A stretch of 64,000 bases of DNA from Vibrio tapetis subsp. quintayensis (lineage in GTDB: Bacteria; Pseudomonadota; Gammaproteobacteria; Enterobacterales; Vibrionaceae): positions 1 through 64,000 of the forward strand of contig NZ_JAUFQV010000043.1 of assembly GCF_030409945.1 (NCBI RefSeq), read 5' to 3'. The notes beneath the pieces are model-generated. The model did not search any database. It was not told the DNA's origin and worked only from the letters and a program-made list of their open reading frames with translations. The translations under genes and the position numbers were made by a program. Numbering within the stretch: the stretch's first letter is position 1; each line of letters begins with the position of its first letter. Below are positions 8,468 to 17,696 of the stretch, piece after piece.

Positions 8468-8679
8468 TTTACTTCTCCTGAAGCCGGTTTATCGTCTAGC
8501 AACTAACGCAACTGATCGGGTAGATAGATGTTTAATGCTCCTATAATGCGCCTTTAAATTCATCACTTCAATTAATAATCAAAGGCTTATCATAATGATA
8601 TTGAATAATATAAAAACTGCCATTTAATCGAATGATTAAATGGCAGGTGAGAAAGGTAGGGATTCACAGGTAGGGACGC

Positions 8680-9318
8680 TTAGTAAGCAACCCCAATACG
8701 TTGGCGTGGGAATTGGCCTGCTTCTAGTTCGTCAATCATCGCGATGGCGTAATCGCTCACAGAGATTTTGCTGTCGCCGTTTTCGTCAGTTAATAGTTGT
8801 TCCCCGCCAGTACGGTAGGTCGATAGCTTATCTCCTGGGAAGATGTCTGCGGCTGGGCTAACGAACGTCCAGTTTAATTCGCTATCAGATTGCTTGAAGA
8901 CGTCGAGAGCCTCAGACTGTGCTAGTGCTTCGTTTTTGTATTCCTCGGGAAAGTCCGGAACGGTTACAAGGGGTACGTTTGGAGCAACTTCAAGCGAGCC
9001 TGCACCACCTACCCATAATAGGCGCTCGATACCGACGCCTGGCAATGTAGCAAGTAACTTAGTCGCTGTGCTTTTTACGATGTCGTGATTACCTAAGGCG
9101 CGACCACCAATAGCGGCAATGACCGCGTCAACGCCTGATAGAGTGGCCGATAAGTTATCCGTATCATCTTGTAAATCGTAGGGGCGAACTTCAACGCCAC
9201 TAGTTTCTACTCGGCTTGCATCTCTTACGACAGCAATAACGTCGTGGCCACGAGATTTTGCTTCTTGTGCGATGTGACTACCAATCCAACCTGACGCGCC
9301 TAATACTGCAATTTTCAT
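8680..9318 (-). CDS. NAD(P)-binding NmrA/SDR-a-like protein
   Basis: A 212-residue atypical short-chain dehydrogenase from the ATG at 9318, where GGAGAG precedes MKIAVLGASG; an in-frame ATG 48 bases upstream lacks a ribosome site. The Rossmann motif GASGWIGSHIA is at residues 8-18. The sequence VIAAIGG near residue 75 and a C-terminal YAIAMIDELE also fit the NAD(P)H-binding family of YwnB/NmrA proteins. The catalytic YxxxK is not evident, so a redox-sensing or isomerase-like role is possible. The divergent LysR gene at 9524 probably regulates it. Confidence 0.83.
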   Translation of the reverse strand: MKIAVLGASGWIGSHIAQEAKSRGHDVIAVVRDASRVETSGVEVRPYDLQDDTDNLSATLSGVDAVIAAIGGRALGNHDIVKSTATKLLATLPGVGIERLLWVGGAGSLEVAPNVPLVTVPDFPEEYKNEALAQSEALDVFKQSDSELNWTFVSPAADIFPGDKLSTYRTGGEQLLTDENGDSKISVSDYAIAMIDELEAGQFPRQRIGVAY

Positions 9319-9412
9319 AATGTCTCTCCAATTATCCGATTTATTTAGTCTGTTTCTGACAGCCATTACAGCCTAATAGATTCCTTAATTGAGATAAATA
9401 TCGACAAATGAT

Positions 9413-9423
9413 ATACATTGTAT
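9413..9423. promoter_or_regulatory. Palindrome in the NmrA-like/LysR divergent promoter
   Basis: ATACA, one base, TGTAT in the 205-bp gap between the divergent genes starting at 9318 and 9524. It is a candidate LysR binding half-site pair; inferred from position only. Confidence 0.35.
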
Positions 9424-9523
9424 CCACCTGGTTAACTAATGGGTTTTTGGCTTAATCATTTGACTCGAAGCTATGCATAAAGCGTTGATCAGAACGAACA
9501 GATAAACAATTTGAGAGGGTGTA

Positions 9524-10420
9524 ATGGATAGGTTGACAGCGATGCGAAGTTTTGTGGAAGTAGCAAATCGTGCCAGCTTTACTCAAGCGGCAACGCATTT
9601 GGACATGAGCCGGTTACAAGTGTCGCGCCATGTCAAAGAGATAGAAGCATGGCTACAACAAAGGTTATTGCACAGAACCACGCGAAAAGTGAGTTTAACC
9701 GCTGAAGGGGAAATGGCATTACAACGTTGCGAGAGAATACTCCATGAAACCGCAGAGCTAGAGGTCACAGCCCTTAATCAAACCGATGAACTGTCGGGGA
9801 TAATTCGAATCGCGGCTCCTATCGGCCTGACTCAAAACTTGCTGTTAGATGTGGTAGAGCAGTTCACCGAGCGTCATCCAAATATCAGCGTAGAGCTTTT
9901 TGCTTCCGACTATTTTGCTCAACTGGTGGAAGAAAGAATAGACATTGCCCTTCGCTATACCGATCAACCTGACGATAGCTTGATTGCTCGAAAGCTAATG
10001 GAAATTGACTCGGTTGTGTGTGCATCTGAAGCCTATTTAGCTGAGCATGGGGAACCTAAGTCTATCGACGAGCTTCGACAACATAATTGCTTTCGCCACC
10101 TTAGCATCTCTCAATGGAACTTCGTGAAAGACAATAAGCACTATTCAGTTGAGGTGTCTGGAACCATTAAGGCCAATGATGTTGGCGTGTTAAGTCGCGC
10201 CGCCGAACACGATAAAGGAATTGTTCGCCTGCCATGCGATCTCGCGAATCCGTTGATCTCTGATGGTAAGTTGAAACAAATATTGGGTGATTATGTTTCT
10301 CCGAGCAGTGTGCTTTGGGCTGTGTATTTGTCTCGCAGTTATCAGCTTCCTATTGTTCGGCAGTTCATTGATTTTGTTGCCCAAGCTTGGTCAACGGATA
10401 TTAAATCTGGGGGCGTTTGA
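9524..10420 (+). CDS. LysR-family transcriptional regulator
   Basis: A 298-residue LysR protein beginning MDRLTAMRSFVEVANRASF, with the winged helix in the first 60 residues and LLHRTTRKVSLT at the wing. The rest is the effector-binding domain. It belongs by sequence feel to the CrgA/AaeR-like group whose members often control a divergent oxidoreductase gene. The divergent NmrA-like gene at 9318 is the expected target. The effector is unknown. Confidence 0.92.
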   Translation: MDRLTAMRSFVEVANRASFTQAATHLDMSRLQVSRHVKEIEAWLQQRLLHRTTRKVSLTAEGEMALQRCERILHETAELEVTALNQTDELSGIIRIAAPIGLTQNLLLDVVEQFTERHPNISVELFASDYFAQLVEERIDIALRYTDQPDDSLIARKLMEIDSVVCASEAYLAEHGEPKSIDELRQHNCFRHLSISQWNFVKDNKHYSVEVSGTIKANDVGVLSRAAEHDKGIVRLPCDLANPLISDGKLKQILGDYVSPSSVLWAVYLSRSYQLPIVRQFIDFVAQAWSTDIKSGGV

Positions 10421-10475
10421 TTTCAATGGAGACAACATTGAGTTGAATGAAACGACTCAGTGACCACAACTCGCT

Positions 10476-10667
10476 CTAACGGGAGGCTTTGTTCTTTTTA
10501 AAGTACTTAACTACCGTCCAGATGACATAGCTAGCCACTCCCACGATGAGAGCTGAACGGATTAAAATAGGTGCATCATGTTCTAGCTGGGTAACATGCG
10601 GAGCAATACTGGCAAACAATCGGCTGGTGAAAAGCAGCCCCATAACTAATATAACGATTTTATTCAT
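10476..10667 (-). CDS. Small two-helix membrane protein
   Basis: A 63-residue protein with hydrophobic segments at about residues 3-21 and 34-54 and a basic tail (KYFKKNKASR). The ATG at 10667 is preferred over one 12 bases upstream because AGG lies eight bases before it. The function is unknown. It is flanked by genes without obvious relation. Confidence 0.6.
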   Translation of the reverse strand: MNKIVILVMGLLFTSRLFASIAPHVTQLEHDAPILIRSALIVGVASYVIWTVVKYFKKNKASR

Positions 10668-10814
10668 TCGGCCTGCCATTTTAATCGATGCGTTGTACAG
10701 AAAAAACGGTGGGAGGGTCGCCCTTAATAAAAGGAAGCTTTGTTCTGCCTAGGTTTAAAAGAATGCGCTTCTTATATGTGGCCGTCAACGGCGCATCAAG
10801 CTAAAAGCGGTAAG

Positions 10815-11621
10815 CTAACATTTCATTATTGAGTTACATTGAACGACTACCGTTTTAATATAATCACTTGGCGTTAGGCCGAACTTGCCTTTAAAGCGTT
10901 GGCTGAAACGGCCTTCGGATTGGTAGCCACATAATTGAGATAGCAGTGCGACGTTATAGTGACCATTTTGCATTAAATGCAGCGCGTGGTTTAGGCGCAC
11001 TTCAGCCAACACTTCTCTGTATCGTGTGCCTTCTTGCTTGAGGTTTCTCATCATCGTTGCTCGGCTAACAGCAAAGCGTTTTGCTGTGGCTTCTAGCGTA
11101 TGTTCTTCACTCGGAGAGTAGGACAAGTAGCGGCTCAATTTCTGGGTGAAGGTGGTGTTCGTGCTGGCAAATAAATGATGCAACACGCCACGCTCCGCCA
11201 ACTGCTGATAAACCCCCATGATCCAAAAAGTCTGTGTTTCTTTGCTTAGGCTCTGTGGAGTAAACGAGAACAGCGCATTGAGTGTTTCTTGCAATCCTTT
11301 GTCGGTTTTCATCATTGGAGTGGCTTGTGTTGTGCCGCTGTTCTTGCTCAGTTCAATCATTGAGTCTGTCGGTAGGCAATGGAAGCTGAACATTCTGGAA
11401 AGAAAACGGCCTTTTTGGGGGAGGTTCTCAAAGCTCAATGAGGCCGAAGCCTCACAGAGCAATAATGCTCCGTGAGAAAGATCCATGGTCGAGTCTTTCC
11501 AGAACAGACGTTTACTACCATCCATAATTTGAATGATGCACGGGGAATGAATTCTTACGTTTCGGAGCTTTTGAAGTTGCTCGGCACGGAATATCGTTAC
11601 TTGATACTGATGACTCATCAT
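10815..11621 (-). CDS. AraC-family transcriptional regulator
   Basis: A 268-residue protein with a C-terminal double helix-turn-helix AraC domain at about 165-262 (LEATAKRFAVSRATMMRNLK, then NVALLSQLCGYQSEGRFSQRFKGKFGLTPSDY). The N-terminal 150 residues resemble the GadX/ExsA-like cupin-poor type. Its gene starts 19 bp after the PEBP gene and in the same direction, so they are probably co-transcribed. Two adjacent ATG codons follow GGGGGA; the first is used here. Confidence 0.88.
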   Translation of the reverse strand: MMSHQYQVTIFRAEQLQKLRNVRIHSPCIIQIMDGSKRLFWKDSTMDLSHGALLLCEASASLSFENLPQKGRFLSRMFSFHCLPTDSMIELSKNSGTTQATPMMKTDKGLQETLNALFSFTPQSLSKETQTFWIMGVYQQLAERGVLHHLFASTNTTFTQKLSRYLSYSPSEEHTLEATAKRFAVSRATMMRNLKQEGTRYREVLAEVRLNHALHLMQNGHYNVALLSQLCGYQSEGRFSQRFKGKFGLTPSDYIKTVVVQCNSIMKC

Positions 11622-11640
11622 TCCCCCATTCTCTTGTAAT

Positions 11641-12174
11641 TTAACGTGTGTAAGTGGCGGTTAGCGTCGCTTTGTCTAATGCCATACTATTCAATGTAAA
11701 ACCGACTACCGCTGAAGGCGTGTTTTCATCTAGTTGTACTTTATCTGTTGGCAGTGCCCAAACCGTAAACTGGTATCGGTGCATGCCGTCTGAAACAGGA
11801 GGGCAAGCGCCACCGAAGCCGATGCTGCCGTAATCGATACGAGACTCGATTCCGCCAAGCTTTTTAATATTCACACCTCGCGGCAGTTCATTTACCGTAG
11901 CAGGAATATTGAATGCGACCCAGTGCCAAAAGCCGCTGCCTGTTGGTGCATCAGGGTCATACGCTGTGATTGCAAAGCTCTTGGTGCCTGCTGGTGCGTC
12001 TTGCCACATTAGTTGGGGGGATAAATTGCTACCATCACAACCCCAACCGTTGTACTCAAAGGTCTTAGCCATAGGGTGACCCTCTTGAATGTCTTTACTC
12101 GTTAATTCAAATGCTTGAGCTGCCCCAATAACCAATAGGCTGAGTGCTAATACAGATTTTGTGAATACTTGCAT
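11641..12174 (-). CDS. Periplasmic YbhB/YbcL-type phosphatidylethanolamine-binding protein
   Basis: A 177-residue PEBP-family protein with a signal peptide (about 21 residues, ending AQAF). Visible family motifs are SPQLMWQDAPAGTKSFAITAYDPDAP, FWHWVAFNIP and GGACPP, which line the anion-binding pocket. The bacterial members bind small phosphate-like ligands of unknown identity. It heads a two-gene unit with an AraC regulator. Confidence 0.92.
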   Translation of the reverse strand: MQVFTKSVLALSLLVIGAAQAFELTSKDIQEGHPMAKTFEYNGWGCDGSNLSPQLMWQDAPAGTKSFAITAYDPDAPTGSGFWHWVAFNIPATVNELPRGVNIKKLGGIESRIDYGSIGFGGACPPVSDGMHRYQFTVWALPTDKVQLDENTPSAVVGFTLNSMALDKATLTATYTR

Positions 12175-12240
12175 GAGTGTGTTCCTTTTCGTGAGTTCGA
12201 GTAAAGTGTACCGTTCCCGAAAAGTACTGAATGTTCATTA

Positions 12241-12281
12241 AGTATCAATTAGTGCTATTTTTGTTGTAATTTTGATACTTT
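12241..12281. promoter_or_regulatory. Perfect 9-bp inverted repeat upstream of the AGE-like gene
   Basis: AAGTATCAA at 12241-12249 and TTGATACTT at 12273-12281, with centres 32 bp apart (three helical turns), between the divergent PEBP and AGE-like genes. This suits two regulator dimers or monomers on one DNA face. The regulator is unknown; the neighbouring AraC protein is a candidate. Confidence 0.45.
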
Positions 12282-12460
12282 AAGTTAAATGGCTAAGTTA
12301 GGATACAGATATTTCCCTTTGTCGCTCATTGCCTAGAGTCGATTGCTCTTTTTCATTTAGAGATATGGACAGAACACTTATTCTGATTGTGATCGTATCG
12401 TCAATATGCGTAAACCTGATTGTTTATATTCAAATAAATTCAATTAGTTAAGTTAATATT

Positions 12461-13903
12461 ATGTTACGAACAACAATCGCATTGCTCTGTGTCACTAGCT
12501 TCGCTGCCACTGCCAGTATCACTCTTCCTTCTGGTGAAGACTGGCTTAATCACGCAACAGAAGGACTCGCCCCCTATTGGTTAATGCCGAGTGCCGAAGG
12601 AAATCCAGTCGGTAACTTTCCGACATTTCGTTGCGATAACGGCACCTTGCTCGATGTTGCTGATGTCTGCCCTGAATTGAAGAAAGGTTGGATTACTCCG
12701 CACTTTGGCAAAGAATTTACTCGAATGAAGTCGCGCCAAACCTATGCTTATGGCGTGCTGTACCACCTAACGGGTGATAAGAAGGCGTTAGAGCTGGCCA
12801 AACAAGGTGCGTATTATCTAATCGATGAGCTCCAAGATGAGAAGAATGGCGGCTTTATCAGTTACACCGTCAATGGGGAAGCGGGGCTCGAGTGGCAACA
12901 GCGTACCTCTCAAGATCAAGCGTACGCTTTGGTTGGTCTTGCAATGTACTATTACCTTACTCAAGATAAAAAGGTCGAACAGGCACTTATCTCGCAACAA
13001 GCTTTTATCTTTGATAAGTATCGGCTTAAAGATGATCTTGGCCTCGCTTGGGTACTCGCAGACGGTGATGATGGGAGTAAACAACAACGTGAACTGGTTG
13101 CACAGCTTGATCAAATCAACGGTTACCTGCTTCTTGTTGCCCCGTTGCTGCCAGAACCAAATAAATCAAAATGGTTTAAAGACCTAACTTGGCTAACACA
13201 AACCATGGTAGACCACTACCATTCAGAAGATGAGCAACGTTTTTACGGTGCAATTCATCATAAAGCGGTGATGATGCCAAGTGCCAACCATAACGATTTC
13301 GGCCATACCATTAAAGCGTATTGGATGACTTATTTAACAGGGAAAACGTTGGATAATTCTCAATGGTCACAGTTTGGTATGGCTGGGATGAAGCATACAT
13401 TGGCGCAGGCGCAATACACTAAAAGCTTTGCTAGCGTCTCTGGTTACTATGGTGAGCAACTTCAAAAGAGATGGAAAGGGCAGCAGATCAGTGGATGGCA
13501 AAGCCGGCCATATAGCGAAGGCAGTTCGTCATGGGAATGGGCAGAGCTTGATCAGGCGGCCATGACGGTATCTCTTATTGATGGGTCAATGAAGCCTGTT
13601 CTGCAATATACGCTGCCGACTTTTCATGATGTATGGGTTGATCACAAGTATGGTGGCGTTGGGTTAAATCCGAAGCAAACTAAAGCGTTTCATTGGGGGA
13701 ATGGTTACCACCAGTTTGAGCATGCGTTAATTGGCTATTTGTTCGCACAACAGAATGACTCGAAGCCGGCTACCTTGTACTACGCAAGACCAAACAACAG
13801 TAAAATACCTATTGAACCCTACTATTTCCAAGGGGACATGGTTGATTCTCAGAACCAGAGTGACGGAACTAAAAAAGTCAGCTTTACCAATATTCGGCCT
13901 TAA
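12461..13903 (+). CDS. Secreted AGE-family (N-acylglucosamine 2-epimerase-like) protein
   Basis: A 480-residue protein with an 18-residue signal peptide (LRTTIALLCVTSFAATA) followed by an (alpha/alpha)6-barrel typical of the AGE/cellobiose epimerase family. Supporting motifs are SRQTYAYGVLYHLTGD, DFGHTIKAYWM with the family His, and GYHQFEHALIGY near the C-terminus. Most characterised AGE epimerases are cytoplasmic, so an exported one is unusual. The sugar substrate is unknown. The gene stands alone and ends before a 9-bp hairpin. Confidence 0.8.
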   Translation: MLRTTIALLCVTSFAATASITLPSGEDWLNHATEGLAPYWLMPSAEGNPVGNFPTFRCDNGTLLDVADVCPELKKGWITPHFGKEFTRMKSRQTYAYGVLYHLTGDKKALELAKQGAYYLIDELQDEKNGGFISYTVNGEAGLEWQQRTSQDQAYALVGLAMYYYLTQDKKVEQALISQQAFIFDKYRLKDDLGLAWVLADGDDGSKQQRELVAQLDQINGYLLLVAPLLPEPNKSKWFKDLTWLTQTMVDHYHSEDEQRFYGAIHHKAVMMPSANHNDFGHTIKAYWMTYLTGKTLDNSQWSQFGMAGMKHTLAQAQYTKSFASVSGYYGEQLQKRWKGQQISGWQSRPYSEGSSSWEWAELDQAAMTVSLIDGSMKPVLQYTLPTFHDVWVDHKYGGVGLNPKQTKAFHWGNGYHQFEHALIGYLFAQQNDSKPATLYYARPNNSKIPIEPYYFQGDMVDSQNQSDGTKKVSFTNIRP

Positions 13904-13935
13904 TAATCCGAGAGGACGGTCGTTGTTGTAGGTTC

Positions 13936-13962
13936 AGGGATACACGTAAGCCATGTATCCCT
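13936..13962. terminator. Hairpin between convergent genes
   Basis: AGGGATACA and TGTATCCCT form a perfect 9-bp stem with a 9-nt loop between the convergent AGE-like and nfsA-like genes. No long T-run follows on either strand; a bidirectional terminator is likely. Confidence 0.6.
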
Positions 13963-14003
13963 TTAGTCGAACTATTAAACGTAGCCGGCTAATTAGCGAA
14001 AAG

Positions 14004-14726
14004 TTACTTCTTAGCCAGCCCTTTGCTGTTTAAATACCCCAAAATATGAGGGCGAACTTCTCCGGATATTTTGCTCGTGACTTGCTCAGACCAAGAACTT
14101 TGTTTTTGATTACTCGTGCGGCTGGCATAGTAGCTTGCCATGACGTCGTCGTACTTGGCTACGTGCTGCTTGTTTAATGGTTGGTATTGGTTTTCATGTA
14201 CTAATACCTCAGGTGCTAAGCGAGGTTTAATTTCAGGGTCTTGCGCGGGGTGACCAAGGCACAAACCAAAGAGTGCAGCGCTGTATTTTGGTAAACCGAG
14301 CAGTTCATCGGCTTCTTTTACCCCATTTCTCAAACCGCCAATATACACACCACCTAGGCCTAATGATTCAGCAGCAAGTAAGCAGTTTTGTGCCATGATG
14401 CCAGAATCAATAGCCCCGATCAGTGTTAGCTCTGTGTACTCTGGGGTTACCTCAGGGTTAAGCTCGAAGTGACGCTGGTAGTCGATACAAAAGACCAAAA
14501 ACTCGGCTGCTTTTTCTACGTATGCTTGGTTGCCAGCAAGGCGTGCCAGCGTTTTACGTTTCTCAGGGTCAGTAATCCGAATCACCGAAACGACTTGCAA
14601 CATGCTAGAAGACGACGCCGCGATGCCTGATTGAATAATGGCATTAAGCTGCTCAGGAGCAATAGGTTCGTCGGTATATTGGCGAATAGAACGGTGAGAT
14701 AGCATGGTATCGATTACTGAATTCAT
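14004..14726 (-). CDS. nfsA: NfsA/FRP-type NADPH-dependent nitroreductase or flavin reductase
   Basis: A 240-residue FMN enzyme with the same length as E. coli NfsA and Vibrio harveyi FRP. Landmarks are SHRSIRQYTDEPI at the N-terminus (FMN phosphate contacts), GIAASSSSMLQ, and GGLRNGVKEADELLGLP with GLCLGHPA. The C-terminal tail contains Lys and Arg residues that bind NADPH in the family. It reduces quinones, nitroaromatics or free FMN. It is transcribed alone toward the hairpin at 13936. Confidence 0.92.
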   Translation of the reverse strand: MNSVIDTMLSHRSIRQYTDEPIAPEQLNAIIQSGIAASSSSMLQVVSVIRITDPEKRKTLARLAGNQAYVEKAAEFLVFCIDYQRHFELNPEVTPEYTELTLIGAIDSGIMAQNCLLAAESLGLGGVYIGGLRNGVKEADELLGLPKYSAALFGLCLGHPAQDPEIKPRLAPEVLVHENQYQPLNKQHVAKYDDVMASYYASRTSNQKQSSWSEQVTSKISGEVRPHILGYLNSKGLAKK

Positions 14727-14809
14727 AGTGTCACTCTATTGATTAGTTTGAAATTTGCTCTCTAGTTATATGCAATATTGTCTGCTGTGTCATCTTGTGT
14801 TTATCGTCT

Positions 14810-14968
14810 TTATATGACGAGCAGGGCTAATGACATGCCTAATAAGGCACCAGCACAAAAAGTAACAAGGCCGTGAGTCTGGGGCTTTGTTGCGCCAATC
14901 GGTTCACGTACGGCAGTTGCGTAGCGCTCGGTATATAAGGTATAACGAGGGTGATAAATATTATTCAT
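14810..14968 (-). CDS. 52-residue single-helix membrane protein divergent from sgrR
   Basis: A short ORF (52 codons) with a good ribosome site (AGAGGA, six bases before ATG). The first 31 residues are polar and basic; residues 32-52 form one membrane helix (LVTFCAGALLGMSLALLVI). It starts 67 bp from the divergent sgrR gene. In E. coli that position holds sgrS, which encodes the small regulatory protein SgrT. No sequence similarity to SgrT is visible, so only the location is suggestive. Confidence 0.6.
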   Translation of the reverse strand: MNNIYHPRYTLYTERYATAVREPIGATKPQTHGLVTFCAGALLGMSLALLVI

Positions 14969-15035
14969 AGGTTCCTCTGCTCTTCATCTGGTTACGCTTT
15001 TTATTATCAGAGGAATAACCGGAATAAAGAACGAT

Positions 15036-16735
15036 ATGATCAAAAAACAGAGTTCACCTTTTTTATCCATCATTCATTTACAGCGTTTAAATCAGCTAGA
15101 TAAAGCTTTCCCGACCGCGACCCAGACGCCGGTAGAAGTAAGCCAATTAGCGGCGTTGCTTTCCTGCTCCGAGCGTAATGTCAGTAAGTTAATGGTTACG
15201 CTGCAATCTAAAGGCTGTATTCAGTGGTCTCCCGGGCGTGGGCGCGGTAATAAATCGACGCTAACAATACTGATGTCGTTTGAAGAGGCGTTGCTGGCGC
15301 AGTTGGAATCTCAAGCGCGAGAAGGCCATATTGATGAAGCTTTTCGTTACGCCGAGCAATTTGACAAGCTCAGCCTATTTCAAGACCAACTGCCGCGGTG
15401 GCTCGCCCCCGCTCAAGCTGAGCTTTCGAAGCAAAATACGCTTGTCTATTTAGTGCCTTACCCCTTCCCTGAATGGCGTCCACCGATGGTGGATTTACTT
15501 CAATCCATTATGTTGATTGAATCGATTTTTGATACCTTAGTGAAATACGATCATCAAACAGGGAAAATCATTCCTCATATTGCCCATCATTTTGATTATC
15601 AAGACAATCAATATCGTTTTCGGATTCGAGATGATGTCTTTTTTCACAATGGCGAAAAGCTGCAGCTTACCCACTTAAAAGATTGTTTTAACTATCAAGT
15701 AACGCACAGTAGAAAAAGTAAATTGCTTTTTCGTCATGTAGAGAGTATCGCGGTTGACGGTCAATGGCTGTTATTCAATATGAAGCAATTTGACCCTGTG
15801 TTTTTGCATGTATTGGCAGATATACACCACGGAATTTTCTTACTCGATAACAAAGGCGAGCTTTCTCAACCTATTGGTACAGGCACGTATAAATTAAGTG
15901 CTTTTCAAGAAGATCATTGGGTGTTGGAGAAAAACAGGCAGTATTTTTCCGTAGGGGGCTTGATAGAAAGGCCGAGTTTTGGTCTAGTAAATCAGAGCAA
16001 GTAATTTGCAGTGCTCATGTTCAAGAGATCAGTTTCAGTAGCGAGCAGTCGAGAGATGACTCAGACAAAGTGGATCAAGACGCCTGTAACTTATTTGAGT
16101 TCGTTCACCATGAAAATAGGTTGTCGGTAGCAGAACGTTCTTGGCTGATGGACAAAACCAGGCAATATGTAGAACTACAAAATAGTGACAGTTCACCTTT
16201 AGCGAATAGCATTACCCCTTACCATCAAGATAAAGGGTTTCATCTATTTAATACTGCCATGCGAAAGCCATCTAGACCCATTGTTATCATGAGCAGCCGA
16301 AAGGACAGTGACTCATTTGCAGGCCTCGTTGAGCACCTTGAGTCTTTTGGTGTTATATGTGAAATTCGCTATCAATGGCTCGGCGATGATTTGGCAAACC
16401 AGCAGGTCGACATTCTTAATCAATGCTACGTCTTTAGCGATAATACGCCATTTCAGTACTATCGTTGGTTATTAACGGGCAATATCTATCAATACTGCTT
16501 AGATGATATAAACGGCAAAAACTACCTTAGATTTATTGACTCACTAATGGCAGACAGCCAGAGCGGGCAAGACTTTTTAGACAAGCTGTATCGAGTAGAA
16601 GATTGGTTGATACAAAACGGTTACTACATGCCATTGTGGCGTCATCATGCGCGATATACAACGTCGCAAGAGTTACATGGCACAGAGACGAATAGCATGG
16701 GAGTGATGTCTTTAGCGCGATTGTGGCTAGAGTGA
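15036..16735 (+). pseudogene. sgrR: SgrR-type transcriptional regulator interrupted by a frameshift
   Basis: Two overlapping frames together encode one SgrR-like protein. The first (15036-16004) has the N-terminal SgrR helix-turn-helix (AALLSCSERNVSKLMVTLQSKG) and the start of a solute-binding domain SBP_bac_5. The second, one base back, continues that domain (GLDRKAEFW onward) to 16735. Adding one G to the run of five at 15954-15958 would join SVGG to LDRKAEFW and give 566 residues, close to E. coli SgrR (551). SgrR senses sugar-phosphate stress in enterics. The gene is either inactivated, read by slippage, or contains a sequencing error. Confidence 0.8.
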
Positions 16736-16805
16736 CGATTAAAAGTCCCGAACAGAAAAGGAATGGCACTGAATTGAGTCGGTCTTTTACTAAGGCGGGT
16801 ATTTG

Positions 16806-16832
16806 TCTAAGCCCTTTATAAATGGGCTTAGA
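16806..16832. terminator. Hairpin between convergent genes
   Basis: TCTAAGCCC and GGGCTTAGA form a perfect 9-bp stem with a 9-nt loop between convergent sgrR and tag. There is no T-run, so a terminator role is probable rather than certain. Confidence 0.5.
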
Positions 16833-16850
16833 GTAAGAGCATTTATGGAG

Positions 16851-17549
16851 TCATAGAACGCGATTGTCCCCGCCACTGTACGCGATAATTTGGCTTATTT
16901 CGCTTAGGCTTTTTCCACACTCTTGCTGCCAATTATTGAATGCCTTGCTGGCTGCCAGTTGGGTGCGCTTAGTATCTCGGCCACCATCAATAATCCCTGT
17001 GTTCCTTAGGTGTGATTCCACATCTGATGAAAGGATGAATGTGTCTTTGCCCATTTGGCGCAGTGTATAAGCTCCGGTGTTGCCACCAAGGCGTTTACCG
17101 TTTCGTTTTAGGTAGCCCCATAGCTCGGTAATCTGCTCGCTTGGCCAGTGCGCTACCATTTCCGAAAATGAACTAACGTCTTGGTTATCGTGTTTCGCTG
17201 AGTGAATCATCATGGCATTCGCTGGAATGCTCATGACCTTGGTCATATGACGAATGATCTTTGGATCTTGAGCTTTGGCTTCCCAAGCTTCTTCAGGCAG
17301 CATTAACAAGGTTTCTATTTTGAAATTGAAAAATACTTCCTCAAAATTAGGCCATTTATTCCTCACTACATTCCATGAAATCCCGCATTGAAATACTTTT
17401 TCAGTAAAAGCAGCTAACCAACGATCGTCGCCAATTTGTGCCAACGTTTGAACATCAAGTGGCTTGCGAACCAAAGCGATGAGGTTTTCTTCTCCGCCTT
17501 TACGTTCAACAGCACGATTATAGATAGATTGGAATTTTTCTTGGGTCAT
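16851..17549 (-). CDS. tag: DNA-3-methyladenine glycosylase I family protein
   Basis: A 232-residue protein from the ATG at 17549; a TTG 45 bases upstream has no ribosome site, though the ATG site is also weak. The family pattern FTEKVFQCGISWNVVRNKWPNFEEVFFNF is present, as is GNTGAYTLRQMGKD near residue 165. Tag enzymes remove 3-methyladenine from DNA in base-excision repair. The C-terminal zinc-binding residues of E. coli Tag are not obvious, so this belongs to a divergent subgroup. Confidence 0.8.
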   Translation of the reverse strand: MTQEKFQSIYNRAVERKGGEENLIALVRKPLDVQTLAQIGDDRWLAAFTEKVFQCGISWNVVRNKWPNFEEVFFNFKIETLLMLPEEAWEAKAQDPKIIRHMTKVMSIPANAMMIHSAKHDNQDVSSFSEMVAHWPSEQITELWGYLKRNGKRLGGNTGAYTLRQMGKDTFILSSDVESHLRNTGIIDGGRDTKRTQLAASKAFNNWQQECGKSLSEISQIIAYSGGDNRVL

Positions 17550-17650
17550 ATCGATTTGATCTAAAAAGCGAAAGGTGAAGGTTAAGATAAACAAACTGAC
17601 GGGAAAAGCGAGAATAAATCTCGTGGTGCTAGATTTTAAAGAGGGAAGAA

Positions 17651-17671
17651 GTCGGCCTGAATAAGGCCGAC
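17651..17671 (-). terminator. Terminator of the 5'-nucleotidase gene
   Basis: GTCGGCCT and AGGCCGAC form an 8-bp stem with a 5-nt loop, followed on the minus strand by TTCTTC, just beyond the stop at 17697. Confidence 0.65.
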
Positions 17672-17696
17672 AGTGTCACGTTAGGTTACTTACCGG

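Noticed and set aside
4000..8600. An integron cassette array
   Set aside because: Cassette-like gene types (toxin-antitoxin, GFA, small unknowns) are present and some GTTA-like words occur, but I found no attC-type paired inverted sites between the genes and gene orientations are mixed.
15917..16735. A separate gene for the second half of sgrR
   Set aside because: Its TTG start has no ribosome site and its sequence continues the SgrR domain, so a frameshifted single gene fits better.
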